Of a stretch of 64,000 nucleotides of DNA, positions 26,807-35,912 are shown piece after piece; position 1 is the first letter of the stretch; each line of letters opens with the position of its first letter. A program made the position numbers and the translations under genes. The notes under the pieces were generated by a model. The model was not told where the DNA came from. It was given only the letters and a program-made list of their open reading frames with translations, and did not search any database. Source of the DNA: Prevotella sp. (GTDB lineage: Bacteria; Bacteroidota; Bacteroidia; Bacteroidales; Bacteroidaceae); NCBI GenBank assembly GCA_017428055.1, contig JAFRRN010000013.1:1-64000 (forward strand), in the 5' to 3' direction.

Positions 26807-27113
26807 TGCAACCGATACCTTCGAGAAACATAAAGTCATTGCCGTATCAGAACTTCTCGATGAGAAATACGATTCCCAGGGCTCTCCCTCGCGCGAGGAA
26901 TTTGAGGCGCGTGCCGAGGCTTGGTATTATGCCGAGCTGCTCAAGGAGGAGCGCAAGCGTCAAAAACTCACCCAAAAGCAATTGGGCGAGCGCATCGGGA
27001 AGAAGCGGGAGTATATCTCGGCATTGGAGAGGGGCAAGACCGACATGCAACTATCCACGTTCTTGCTCATCGCCAATGCCTTGGGATTGCGGTTTTCATT
27101 GGTGGTAGGGTGA
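26790..27113 (+). CDS. HigA/Xre-family antitoxin, apparently orphan
   Basis: The 107-residue protein ends in a Xre/Cro HTH (about 48-103): QKLTQKQLGERIGKKREYIS, then ALERGKTDMQLSTF. The N-terminal half (HKVIAVSELLDEKY ... REEFEARAEAWYYAELLKE) is the typical HigA-type antitoxin leader. No toxin gene precedes it, so it is an orphan antitoxin or a stand-alone regulator. The start is ambiguous: ATGs at 26751 and 26757 are also in frame, but 26790 lies inside the palindrome and gives a normal length. Its 3' end overlaps the convergent S9 peptidase gene by 18 bp. Confidence 0.7.
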   Translation: MRHIPNATDTFEKHKVIAVSELLDEKYDSQGSPSREEFEARAEAWYYAELLKEERKRQKLTQKQLGERIGKKREYISALERGKTDMQLSTFLLIANALGLRFSLVVG

Positions 27114-29180
27114 GCCAGGCCATTCGTTCCTGACCATCTTCTCACTGTCCCACGGGGCTGGGTCGCCGCCTAACCACTGGTGAAACCACTCCAAATGTGC
27201 ATTGTAATAGAGCGGCATGGAATGCAAGTTGCTCGGCCAATGCCCGTCATTGTCATAGACGATGAGTCGCGAGGGGATGCCCAATGTCTGCAAGGTGGAG
27301 AAATATTGCAAGCTTTGCGTATAGCTCACACGGTAGTCCCGCTCTCCCGTGATGATGAGCGTGGGCGTGGAGAAGTTCTTGACATATTCCGAAGGACTCC
27401 ATTTCTTGTACAATTCCGAATTCCAAGGCTGCCCTTCCAAGTCAAAGTTGGGGAACCACAGCTCCTCGGTAGCACCCCACATCGAGCGCAGGTCATAGAG
27501 TCCCATCATCGAGGCGAGGCACTTGAACCGCTTGGTCTGCCCTTGTAGCCAGTTCATGAAATAGCCCCCATACGACCATCCCATCGCTCCCATGCGGTCT
27601 TTGTCAACGTATGGCAACTTTTCCAACATGTCCGTCACCGCCATCACGTCCTCATACGGGCTGCCACCCCAATCCCCAGAGATGTCGCGGCAGAACTTCT
27701 GCCCCCTTCCCGTAGACCCATGCGGGTTGGGATAAGCCACCACATAACCCGCCCCGGGGTACACTTGCCAGTCGGCACGATAGGAGTCCATCCATTGCAT
27801 CTGCGGTCCGCCGTGAACGTTAATGACCAAAGGGTATTTCTTCTGTGGGTCAAAGCCATGTGGCTTCACCACGAAAACTTGCACGGAGTCGCCATGCGCT
27901 CCCTTTACCCACATCGCCTCGCTTGGGCGGAAGTCTACCTCCGCCTCCAAAGCGGCATTATAGAATGTGACTTGTTGCTCGCTTTGCGGTTTTTTCATGG
28001 TGCAGCGATAGAGTGCAGACGGTTTTCCCGTGGTGCTATACGTATAGTAGATGGTGCCTTTGGGGCTGATTTGGAACGATGAGAGAGCCTTCCCGCCCAA
28101 GACTTTCTTGATATTTTGCTTTTTCAAATCCACGTTGTAAAGGGGAACATATCCCGACTCGGGTGCCAGGAAATAAATGGACCTGGAGTCTGTTGCCCAT
28201 TCAAAATCCTCTACCCAATTGTCAAACGTTGCTGTCAAGACAGTCTTCTCACCCGTTTTCCGATTGATGAGTCCCAAGCGGAAGCGGTCGCTCTCATAGC
28301 AAGGAACCTCCTGGAAACGGTAAGCGATATAATTGCCGTCGGGCGAATATTGGGGGCTACCGTCCCAAGCCTCGTTGTCGGCCGTCAGGCATCGCGCCTC
28401 GCCACCTGTGACGGGTATCACCCAAAGGTCGCTATTGGTGTTCTCGGCTTGGCGGTCGGTACGGTTTGACGTGAAGCAAAGCTCCTTAGAGTCGGGCGAG
28501 AAGACAAACCCCTCTGGACCCGATGGCGAGAACACGGGAGAATGGAATTTGCCCGGTGTCACGTCAGTATAGGTATTCTCCTCCGTATCATATACGATGA
28601 TGTGCATATACTTGCCGTCTGCGTAGCTTGTCCAATGGCGATAAAGCAGCTCATTGGCGATATGTGCATGTAGCGGACCATTGGATTTCTTCTCCCTGGC
28701 TGCGACATTCGCCTTGCCATCTGCCCCCAATTCGGGGTATACCTCCACAGCAAAGGCAATATAACGGCCATCGGGAGAGATGACGGCATTGTCTACATCC
28801 ATCTCATAGTCGGTAATCTGTTCACATTTCCCTGCCGTAAAGTCATAACGGCAAACCTGTGAAGTCCCCGACGCATAACATGTCAGGAAGAGTCCCTTAC
28901 CCTCCTTGTCCCACTTGGGACCATAGCTCTTGCCGTCTGTCGTAATGGTGTCTACCCGTCCTGTGAGGCAGTCCATCACGCAGACATAGTTCTTGTTTGT
29001 CGTGGTAGGCAGGTCGCTCTGGCTCAACGTATAGGCAAGCCGCTTGCCATCGGGCGACAACGTGACGCCGGAAATGTTTTTCACCCGGTAAATGTCGGCG
29101 ATGGTAAACGCCCGTTTCTGCGCAAAAGTTGGCACCAGCATCATGACGGTGGCTGCCAACAAGTTAAAAAATCTCTTCAT
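27096..29180 (-). CDS. S9 family prolyl oligopeptidase-like peptidase
   Basis: A 694-residue secreted serine peptidase of the DPP/acylaminoacyl-peptidase type. A signal peptide (about 1-20, ending FA-QK) is followed by a WD40-like beta-propeller (about 30-410, with repeated SPDGRYIAF-type blades) and an alpha/beta hydrolase domain. The nucleophile Ser is in GWSYGGYF (about 532), the Asp is expected near TGERDYRVS and the His in DNDGHWPSN (about 645). It removes short peptides from the N-termini of periplasmic peptides. The ATG at 29180 is preferred over 29201 because the signal peptide starts there. It appears monocistronic. Confidence 0.88.
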   Translation of the reverse strand: MKRFFNLLAATVMMLVPTFAQKRAFTIADIYRVKNISGVTLSPDGKRLAYTLSQSDLPTTTNKNYVCVMDCLTGRVDTITTDGKSYGPKWDKEGKGLFLTCYASGTSQVCRYDFTAGKCEQITDYEMDVDNAVISPDGRYIAFAVEVYPELGADGKANVAAREKKSNGPLHAHIANELLYRHWTSYADGKYMHIIVYDTEENTYTDVTPGKFHSPVFSPSGPEGFVFSPDSKELCFTSNRTDRQAENTNSDLWVIPVTGGEARCLTADNEAWDGSPQYSPDGNYIAYRFQEVPCYESDRFRLGLINRKTGEKTVLTATFDNWVEDFEWATDSRSIYFLAPESGYVPLYNVDLKKQNIKKVLGGKALSSFQISPKGTIYYTYSTTGKPSALYRCTMKKPQSEQQVTFYNAALEAEVDFRPSEAMWVKGAHGDSVQVFVVKPHGFDPQKKYPLVINVHGGPQMQWMDSYRADWQVYPGAGYVVAYPNPHGSTGRGQKFCRDISGDWGGSPYEDVMAVTDMLEKLPYVDKDRMGAMGWSYGGYFMNWLQGQTKRFKCLASMMGLYDLRSMWGATEELWFPNFDLEGQPWNSELYKKWSPSEYVKNFSTPTLIITGERDYRVSYTQSLQYFSTLQTLGIPSRLIVYDNDGHWPSNLHSMPLYYNAHLEWFHQWLGGDPAPWDSEKMVRNEWPGSPYHQ

Positions 29181-29287
29181 ATCTATATTCATTTGCCTCA
29201 AACGGCTGTTTTTATCTGTGACACATGTAAAAAAATAAAAAGGTAGAAAAAGTAAAAGAACGATATGCTACAGCCTTTTTTAACTTT

Positions 29288-29338
29288 TAACCCTTTTATT
29301 TTTTCAACATTTTTGTAACCCTTTTAATTTTTCAACAT
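29288..29338. repeat. 23-bp direct repeat between genes
   Basis: The AT-rich gap between the S9 peptidase and the gene at 29344 contains TAACCCTTTTATTTTTTCAACAT-type repeats at 29288-29310 and 29316-29338, differing at one position, with a period of 28 bp. No promoter consensus was recognised there. Confidence 0.7.
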
Positions 29339-29343
29339 TCTAA

Positions 29344-30201
29344 CTATTTATTGTCATATCTTATCACGTAGCCTTCAATACCATAAGCACGGTATTCACC
29401 ATTGATGAACATCACTCGCCAGGGATGATAGGCCTTCATTGCTTCAGCCATCTCGGCGGCAAGGCGAGGATTGTCGCCAGGACGAACCACCTTTACCTCG
29501 CACTCCACAAGATGACCCTGCGCATTGACACGCGCCCGCTTGATGTGGAACATGATACGCTTGACATCAGCCAGTTCAGGATACTGCTCAAGGTGCAAAG
29601 GGAACATCTCACGAAGATTGGCGCTGATGTTGTTGAGATAGTTTTGACCTTGTGGGCGAGTTGGATGGTCGAAAGAGAAGCCGTCCACAACATAGTTCTG
29701 ATAATCTTTCACATTGCAGACCTTCCCATGCTCAATGCTGATGAACCTCTCGTTCTCATAATTTCTCTCATAGCCCGAATGCTGATAGTAAATCACTTTC
29801 CCAGAAGCCATGCGGATGTCACCATTGAGCCATGTGGCAACGATACGATTTCCGTCTACGTATTTCTTGAACATGCGAAACAGGACATCTGCGGAGAGAC
29901 ATTCCGTTCTACTTTTCTTGGGGTCGGCATCATAGACAGTGTATTGGATGCTGTCCAAACAAAGCTTTTCTTGCTGAATGCTCCAAAATGCCGTGTAACC
30001 TGACCAGTTCGCCGTAGTCCAGCCACGGTCTTTAGGTAGTGCTTCCTTCAGTTCACGACTTAATACGGAGTCCGCATAGACGGGCTTACCTAATAATTCC
30101 CATTTCTCACCATCCATATAGATGACGTCACCCTCCTGACCTGTGGCATACAGGGTCAAGGTCATGAGCGTAAGCGTAAAGAATAATAAGAACCTCTCCA
30201 T
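29344..30201 (-). CDS. Secreted protein with TonB C-terminal-like end, function unknown
   Basis: A 285-residue protein with a signal peptide (about 1-21, ending ATG-QE) and no other membrane segment. The last 80 residues (VNAQGHLVECEVKVVRPGDN ... MKAYHPWRVMFINGEYR) resemble the fold of TonB C-terminal domains, where a beta-alpha-beta unit ends with W-x-P-x-x-x-x-G-x. The earlier part is unfamiliar: Tyr/Trp-rich, with MDGEKWELLGKP near the mature N-terminus. No clear partner gene is adjacent. The gene reads away from the divergent GH95 gene, from which it is separated by 189 bp. I do not know its function. Confidence 0.55.
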   Translation of the reverse strand: MERFLLFFTLTLMTLTLYATGQEGDVIYMDGEKWELLGKPVYADSVLSRELKEALPKDRGWTTANWSGYTAFWSIQQEKLCLDSIQYTVYDADPKKSRTECLSADVLFRMFKKYVDGNRIVATWLNGDIRMASGKVIYYQHSGYERNYENERFISIEHGKVCNVKDYQNYVVDGFSFDHPTRPQGQNYLNNISANLREMFPLHLEQYPELADVKRIMFHIKRARVNAQGHLVECEVKVVRPGDNPRLAAEMAEAMKAYHPWRVMFINGEYRAYGIEGYVIRYDNK

Positions 30202-30336
30202 CGTGCAAAAGTATTAGTTGTTCATTGATAAAACGAAAAGAATGTGGATATATTGCACAATAACACACACCTTTCGACACATATTGCTATATTTTATGAC
30301 AGAGTTTCTGCCATCATCCATCAAATCGTTTATGGT

Positions 30337-30371
30337 TTTGTTCGTCAAAGATAAAATATTTCCTATATTTG
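30337..30371 (+). promoter_or_regulatory. Promoter of the GH95 gene
   Basis: TTTG (30337-30340), a 23-nt spacer and TATATTTG (30364-30371) resemble the Bacteroidota consensus, with a slightly long spacer. The ATG follows 19 nt later. Confidence 0.5.
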
Positions 30372-30390
30372 CGAAATAATATCAACTATC

Positions 30391-33300
30391 ATGAAAAAGC
30401 TTTATACCATCATTTACTTTTTGGGGAGCATGATGCCACTCTTGGCACAAGCCACATTCCCCTCCGTCAGCAATGGAACATCGGAGTATTGGTACTACAT
30501 CCAAATGCAAAATGGCATGGGAGTACTGACAGCGCAAGGCGAAGGCCAGAACCTCATGACAGCCGAAGCGGTGGAGAACAAGGCGGCAAGCCAGCAATGG
30601 AAAGTCGTCGCTGCCACGGGCGACCGATACCAACTCGTGAGTCGCAGCGGGCAAGTGATGTATTACCATGGTGACAGATTCAAGACATCGACATCACCGA
30701 CGAGTGGCTATTCGGCATTCAAGATCGTAACTACCACACATGGCTCCTACCAAGGTTATGAGATCTACGTAGACCAACTGGGCAGCGGCAGTGCCTACCT
30801 CAACCAATGGGGAGGCGCGGGCTATGGCAGGGAACTGGGTTGCTGGACAAAAGGCGACCCCAACAATCCCTTGGCTTTCATCGCCGTCGGCGACATGGCG
30901 TTTACAGACGTCCTCCCCGATGCGGTGAGTGAGGTGAGCATACAGGGCACGACTTCATGGATGCCATCACACAAACACACGCTTTGGTACACCTCGCCTG
31001 GCACTACGTGGATGTCGCAAGCCCTACCCATCGGCAATGGGCAATTTGGCGCAACCATCCTCGGCGGCATCCACAGAGATGAGATACAATTCAATGACAA
31101 GACACTATGGCGAGGGCATGTGGGAAATGTGGTCGGCAATGGTGAATATGGCTGTTACCTGAACTTCGGACATCTATACATCACCACCACGGATGCCACG
31201 GCAGCCACAGACTATCGGCGGTATCTCGATTTGGAAGAGGGATGTGCGGGGGTAGAATATTCGTCTGGCGGTGTAGCCTATAAACGTGAATACATTGCCT
31301 CCTACCCCGATGATGTCGTTGCCATCAGATACCAAGCATCGGAAGCAAGGCATATCAATACCCACATTATTCTATATAATGCCAATGGCACCAAGCCCTC
31401 CTATTCCCTCGACAATGGCGCGGGAACAGCATCATTCAGCGGCACGGTGGCACGGACAGGCACCGCCGCCCCCGAGAGTTTCCATTGCGAGGCAAGGGTG
31501 GTGACAAAGGGAGGCACCATCACGGCAACAGACGCGGGCATCCAGGTAGCCGATGCCGACGAGATGTATGTGTATCTGCGAGGGGCAACCAACTTCACTC
31601 CCGAAAACGACAACTACATCTTCGCGGCAGAAGCACTGCCGCCCATTGTGGCAAACACCGTGAAAGCGGCCCAAGAAAAAGGCTATGATGCCATCCGCGC
31701 GAGTTCTACGGCAGACTACCAAGCCTTAGAGAGACGTTGCCAATTATCCCTCACAGAGACAGGAAACACCCTTCCCACACCTCGGCTCATATCGGCATTC
31801 AAGAACAGTCCCGCACAAAACCTCCTCTTGGAAGAACTCTATTTCGCATACGGACGCTATTTGCTCATCGCCAGCAGCCGGGGCGTGACGCTCCCCGCCA
31901 ACCTCCAAGGCATCTGGAACAACAGCAACTCGCCCGCTTGGAATAGCGACATCCATTCCAACATCAATGTGCAGATGAACTACTGGCCAGCCGAAGTGAC
32001 CAACCTGAGCGAACTGCACACGGCATATACCGATTATATCTACCGCGAGGCTTGCGTCCGTCCGCAGTGGAGAAAGAACGCACAGCAAATCGCGGGGCAG
32101 ACGAAGGGCTGGACGCTCACCACAGAGAACAACATCTACGGCTCCGGCTCCAACTGGATGCAAAACTACACCATCGCCAACGCTTGGTATTGTATGCACC
32201 TGTGGCAACACTACCAGTACACGCTCGACACGGAATACCTCCGCCAGACAGCCCTGCCCGCCATGGTCTCCTGCTGTGAGTATTGGCTTGAACGGCTCGT
32301 GTTAGCAAAGGACGGCACGTATGAGTGTCCCAAGGAATACTCCCCCGAGCATGGGCCAGGGTCAGAGAATGCCACGGCACACTCGCAACAATTGGTTTGG
32401 GACCTCTTCAACAACACGTTGCAAGCCATTGACGTGCTGGGGAGCGACTGCATGGAAACGGCTTTCATGGATGACTTGACCCTCAAATTCAACAAGTTGG
32501 ACAAGGGCATTGCCACGGAGGTTGTCAACGGGACAACCCTCCTACGCGAATGGAAATACACCTCGCAATCCACCGTCAGCACTTACAACTCCCACCGACA
32601 CCTCTCACACCTGATGGGACTGTACCCCGGAAGCCAGATCTCGCAAGACATAGACCCCAAAATATATGCCGCCGCCAAAAACTCCCTGAACGCAAGAGGG
32701 TATGCAGGCACGGGGTGGTCGCTGGGATGGAAAGTAAACCTCCACGCCCGATGCCACGATGGCGAGCGTTGTGAGAGCCTCATCGAGAAGGCTTTGTCAC
32801 AGACAACGGTAACATACAACGACGGCTCGGAGCGGGGTGGCATCTATGAGAACCTATGGGATGCGCACCCGCCTTTCCAGATTGACGGCAATTTCGGCGT
32901 GACAGCGGGCATGGCAGAGATGCTTTTGCAAAGCCATCAAGGAAAACTGGAGTTGCTTCCCGCCCTTCCTGCCAATACGTGGAAGAAAGGAGAAGTGAAA
33001 GGCTTACGGGCCGTGGGTGCCTTCACCGTAGACATGGCATGGGAAGACGGCAAGGCGACAACCGTCCGTGTCACATCACACGCCAGTCGGACAGCCATCG
33101 TCAAGCACCCCGATGCCTCCTGTTGCTTTGACATAACCGACGAAGGGGGCAACGCCGTTGCCTTTGACATCCTTGGAGACAACGAGATACGGTTTGAGAC
33201 GGAGGCGGGAAAGATCTATACGCTCACCAACAACGGCCAAACAAACATCCTGCAATGCGACAACATCGAGGGGGGAGATTACTACATCTCCTTCCCGAAT

Positions 33301-33876
33301 GATGAAAGCCCCCTTTATCTAAGGCAGATTTCCGCCCGCTCGGGCAATATCGGGCTGTCATTAGACAAGGAAGAGAAGGGAACAGTCTGGACCATCACCC
33401 CCTACCCTGCCACGTCTCCCCAAAACGCATACAACAACTCCGACCTGTTTGTTACCACGGGAAATGTCTATTATCTCAACAACCGTGAATATAACTATGG
33501 GTTGCGCAACCTCTTCATCCGCACGACAACAGTCAATGCCCAGTCGCTCCATCCCATCTACAAGCACCAGAACAATGGCCTCTATGCCATCCGTGCCTCC
33601 AACATCGATAGCGACCAAAGCAATAATAGTTGTTGGTACGGCATTGATAACGGTACCGTTTCCGCCAAAATAGAGGACATTTCATGTTGCTGGCAATTAG
33701 AACTCGCACCCACGAATGGCATTTCCACTCATGACACATCTACTACTGCCACAAACATCCAATACTATTCCATCAGCGGCACCAAAACCGCCAACACTTT
33801 GAGAAAAGGCATATACATCATACAACAACAAAAGGTTGACGGCACCATGCTACACGAGAAACGGGTCGTCAAATAG
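30391..33876 (+). CDS. GH95 alpha-L-fucosidase with accessory domains and a sorting tail
   Basis: A 1161-residue secreted glycoside hydrolase. Order: signal peptide (about 1-21), a beta-trefoil/ricin-like domain (about 25-160), the GH95 region (about 190-950), a second trefoil-like domain (about 960-1115) and a C-terminal tail of the type IX sorting kind (YYSISGTKTANTLRKGIYII). The GH95 catalytic residues match the known family: Asn-rich INVQMNYWPAE (about 527-534), the acid Glu in SPEHG (about 652) and Asp in IDGNFG (about 831). It would remove alpha-1,2-linked fucose from host mucin glycans or plant polysaccharides, probably at the cell surface. There is no SusCD pair nearby. Confidence 0.9.
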   Translation: MKKLYTIIYFLGSMMPLLAQATFPSVSNGTSEYWYYIQMQNGMGVLTAQGEGQNLMTAEAVENKAASQQWKVVAATGDRYQLVSRSGQVMYYHGDRFKTSTSPTSGYSAFKIVTTTHGSYQGYEIYVDQLGSGSAYLNQWGGAGYGRELGCWTKGDPNNPLAFIAVGDMAFTDVLPDAVSEVSIQGTTSWMPSHKHTLWYTSPGTTWMSQALPIGNGQFGATILGGIHRDEIQFNDKTLWRGHVGNVVGNGEYGCYLNFGHLYITTTDATAATDYRRYLDLEEGCAGVEYSSGGVAYKREYIASYPDDVVAIRYQASEARHINTHIILYNANGTKPSYSLDNGAGTASFSGTVARTGTAAPESFHCEARVVTKGGTITATDAGIQVADADEMYVYLRGATNFTPENDNYIFAAEALPPIVANTVKAAQEKGYDAIRASSTADYQALERRCQLSLTETGNTLPTPRLISAFKNSPAQNLLLEELYFAYGRYLLIASSRGVTLPANLQGIWNNSNSPAWNSDIHSNINVQMNYWPAEVTNLSELHTAYTDYIYREACVRPQWRKNAQQIAGQTKGWTLTTENNIYGSGSNWMQNYTIANAWYCMHLWQHYQYTLDTEYLRQTALPAMVSCCEYWLERLVLAKDGTYECPKEYSPEHGPGSENATAHSQQLVWDLFNNTLQAIDVLGSDCMETAFMDDLTLKFNKLDKGIATEVVNGTTLLREWKYTSQSTVSTYNSHRHLSHLMGLYPGSQISQDIDPKIYAAAKNSLNARGYAGTGWSLGWKVNLHARCHDGERCESLIEKALSQTTVTYNDGSERGGIYENLWDAHPPFQIDGNFGVTAGMAEMLLQSHQGKLELLPALPANTWKKGEVKGLRAVGAFTVDMAWEDGKATTVRVTSHASRTAIVKHPDASCCFDITDEGGNAVAFDILGDNEIRFETEAGKIYTLTNNGQTNILQCDNIEGGDYYISFPNDESPLYLRQISARSGNIGLSLDKEEKGTVWTITPYPATSPQNAYNNSDLFVTTGNVYYLNNREYNYGLRNLFIRTTTVNAQSLHPIYKHQNNGLYAIRASNIDSDQSNNSCWYGIDNGTVSAKIEDISCCWQLELAPTNGISTHDTSTTATNIQYYSISGTKTANTLRKGIYIIQQQKVDGTMLHEKRVVK

Positions 33877-33890
33877 GGACAGATATGATA

Positions 33891-34937
33891 TCATCTGCCA
33901 CCAATGAGGATAGCAAGAAATTTGGGCATGGTTTTCTTCATGATGCCAAATACAAAGAGGCAAATACAGACATTGGTTGCTATCGTGGCAAAGAAGACGA
34001 AGAAAGCCAATGGGTCGTTCCAATGGATGGGAAGCCTTGCGTAAACATCGAAGAACGCCTGTGAAATGAAAGCGTGAAAAGCGAAGATGAAGAAGGATGT
34101 GGATTGAAGATGGAGGATTGTCGTACATTTATCCTTCCACGCACATGCCATCGAAAGTACGAGCAAGACGTATGCCGTGCAATATAGAACGCTGAATTCT
34201 GGAATCCATTGCATGGCAACCCACAAGGCAATCCAACAAAGAGCCAATACCCAGGGATGGGTAAGCACTTTCCATAAACCCTTGTGAAGACGGAAATACA
34301 CTCCCATGACAAAGAAGAAGAATGCATCCATCTTAATCCCGGCATACTCTCGATAGGGATAAATGACCAACAAGACACCCAGCAACACCACAAATAGCCA
34401 CCCCAACCGTTTCAATCCCAACCAAAGAAGGGGTGAAAGAAGCATGGAAACCATGAGGCATTGAACAAACCAAAACTGCATCATCAAGGGACCATGGAAG
34501 TCTGTTGGTATTCCCGTGACCAATTGCTTGTCCCAAAACACCAATAGATAGTCGTACCAATGGAAATCCACGACGGCCTTTCGCAACAATGGCATGTAAC
34601 CCGTGAATGCCTGACAGAGGCAAACGGCAATGAATGTCATGCCATTCCATAACAGATAGGGTATCAATAGCGACTTACAACGTTTCCGCAATTTCGTTTC
34701 ATACAAGGTTCTATCAAAGCGACATTCCTTGAAGAAATAAAAACCGGCGATGAAAAAGAATATGTCAAGGACTGGAAAGCAGATGTCATTCTTGAAAACA
34801 TAAATGAAAGGACCGAACATGGACAGTGTCCCTGTCACGGGACAAGGGATGCGGAGGTCTGTGTGTATACACACGATACCCACCATCAAGGGGAATCGCA
34901 ACAGGGCTACAGCTTGATTGATCGTTTTCTCATTCAT
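33891..34937 (-). CDS. Acyltransferase 3 family membrane protein
   Basis: A 348-residue polytopic membrane protein with about ten hydrophobic segments. The N-terminal region has the acyltransferase 3/OafA-like signature: an early Arg-Phe-Pro (LRFPLMVGIVCIHT, with the conserved His) and RKRCKSLLIPYLLWNG. Members transfer acetyl or other acyl groups to surface polysaccharides, lipids or peptidoglycan. The specific acceptor is unknown. Its start overlaps the stop of the AlkD gene as ATGA (34937-34934), so the two are translationally coupled. That ATG was preferred over 34949. Codon and base use look like the neighbours. Confidence 0.8.
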   Translation of the reverse strand: MNEKTINQAVALLRFPLMVGIVCIHTDLRIPCPVTGTLSMFGPFIYVFKNDICFPVLDIFFFIAGFYFFKECRFDRTLYETKLRKRCKSLLIPYLLWNGMTFIAVCLCQAFTGYMPLLRKAVVDFHWYDYLLVFWDKQLVTGIPTDFHGPLMMQFWFVQCLMVSMLLSPLLWLGLKRLGWLFVVLLGVLLVIYPYREYAGIKMDAFFFFVMGVYFRLHKGLWKVLTHPWVLALCWIALWVAMQWIPEFSVLYCTAYVLLVLSMACAWKDKCTTILHLQSTSFFIFAFHAFISQAFFDVYARLPIHWNDPLAFFVFFATIATNVCICLFVFGIMKKTMPKFLAILIGGR

Positions 34938-35713
34938 CGCTCCATCCACATTTTCCGTTCACCTTCATCCATCAGTTCAATGGCATAACGCAAGGTGGTG
35001 CGTGACATCTCATGGACATGCTGGCGCAGGAAATCCCGCAACAAGTCCATGCTGACACGCTTTCCCATCTCCCGCAACATCCATCCTACCGCCTTGTGCA
35101 TCAGGTCATGCTGATGATGGAGATGCCTCTCCGCGTAGCGAAGGCAATAAGACGGGTCGCCTTGTTGTGATGTCTTCCACGTACAGACCATGCTCATCCT
35201 TTGCAACCATAGGTCTGAACTATCAGCAAGGTCATCAAGAACCTTGAGCTTGTATTCTTGGCGTAAGCCAATTTCCCTTCCGCCAAGACCTGTTGGCAAC
35301 AACAGCCAATGCCCAATAATCTTATGTACTGACAAATCCACCAAGTCCCAATTATTCGCCTGTTTTGCGTATTTCAAATACATCTCTACGATTCCATCCC
35401 GATGGCGGATGGCTATCTCATCATACTCCAATCGTTGCTTGGCTTGTCTTTCAAACTTATCCACCAATATCAACAGACCACACAAACGTACTTCATGCCA
35501 ACGATTCATCAATAATTCTGGCACTTCATGAAGTGGCATGTCCTTCGCCACAGCCTTTACCACCACTCGCGTCTGTGGAACTTTCAGTCCCAAGAACTCG
35601 TCGCCATATCCATATTCGCCCTTTTCCGTCTTGAAAAAACGCATGAGTATTTGTCGCTGCTCCTCATTGCGCAATGTTTCCATGTACGAAATGACTTCCT
35701 TTGCCGTCTCCAT
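34934..35713 (-). CDS. DNA alkylation repair enzyme (AlkD-like)
   Basis: A 259-residue HEAT-like repeat protein of the AlkD family, which excises N3- and N7-alkylated purines. Recognisable parts are FLGLKVPQTRVVVK near residue 50, the NNWDLVDLSVHKIIG segment (about 121-135, Trp/Asp in the catalytic cleft region) and VGWMLREMG near the C-terminus. The ATG at 35713 lies after a TACCTTTG -7 element (35739-35746, minus strand). An in-frame extension to 35914 covers that promoter and was rejected. It is followed by the acyltransferase gene with an ATGA overlap; the functional link, if any, is unclear. Confidence 0.85.
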   Translation of the reverse strand: METAKEVISYMETLRNEEQRQILMRFFKTEKGEYGYGDEFLGLKVPQTRVVVKAVAKDMPLHEVPELLMNRWHEVRLCGLLILVDKFERQAKQRLEYDEIAIRHRDGIVEMYLKYAKQANNWDLVDLSVHKIIGHWLLLPTGLGGREIGLRQEYKLKVLDDLADSSDLWLQRMSMVCTWKTSQQGDPSYCLRYAERHLHHQHDLMHKAVGWMLREMGKRVSMDLLRDFLRQHVHEMSRTTLRYAIELMDEGERKMWMER

Positions 35714-35738
35714 AATCCAATTGATGTTGATAATGCCA

Positions 35739-35746
35739 CAAAGGTA
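35739..35746 (-). promoter_or_regulatory. -7 promoter element of the alkD-like gene
   Basis: TACCTTTG on the minus strand, 25 nt before the ATG at 35713. It faces a second element on the plus strand (35888-35895), so the 200-bp gap holds two divergent promoters. Confidence 0.5.
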
Positions 35747-35887
35747 CGAATTAATTTCGTAACTTTGAAACCAAGACCACATATAATTAACAAATTGAAA
35801 ATCATGACTTTTTGATACAAATCCAACTGAATTGTTAAACATTATTATAGGATGATTATTATAGTATGATAATTGAAAGATAATAAT

Positions 35888-35895
35888 TATCTTTG
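35888..35895 (+). promoter_or_regulatory. -7 promoter element of the ATPase gene
   Basis: TATCTTTG fits TAnnTTTG and lies 17 nt before the ATG at 35913. No clear -33 element. Confidence 0.5.
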
Positions 35896-35912
35896 CCAAA
35901 AAATCTATTTCC

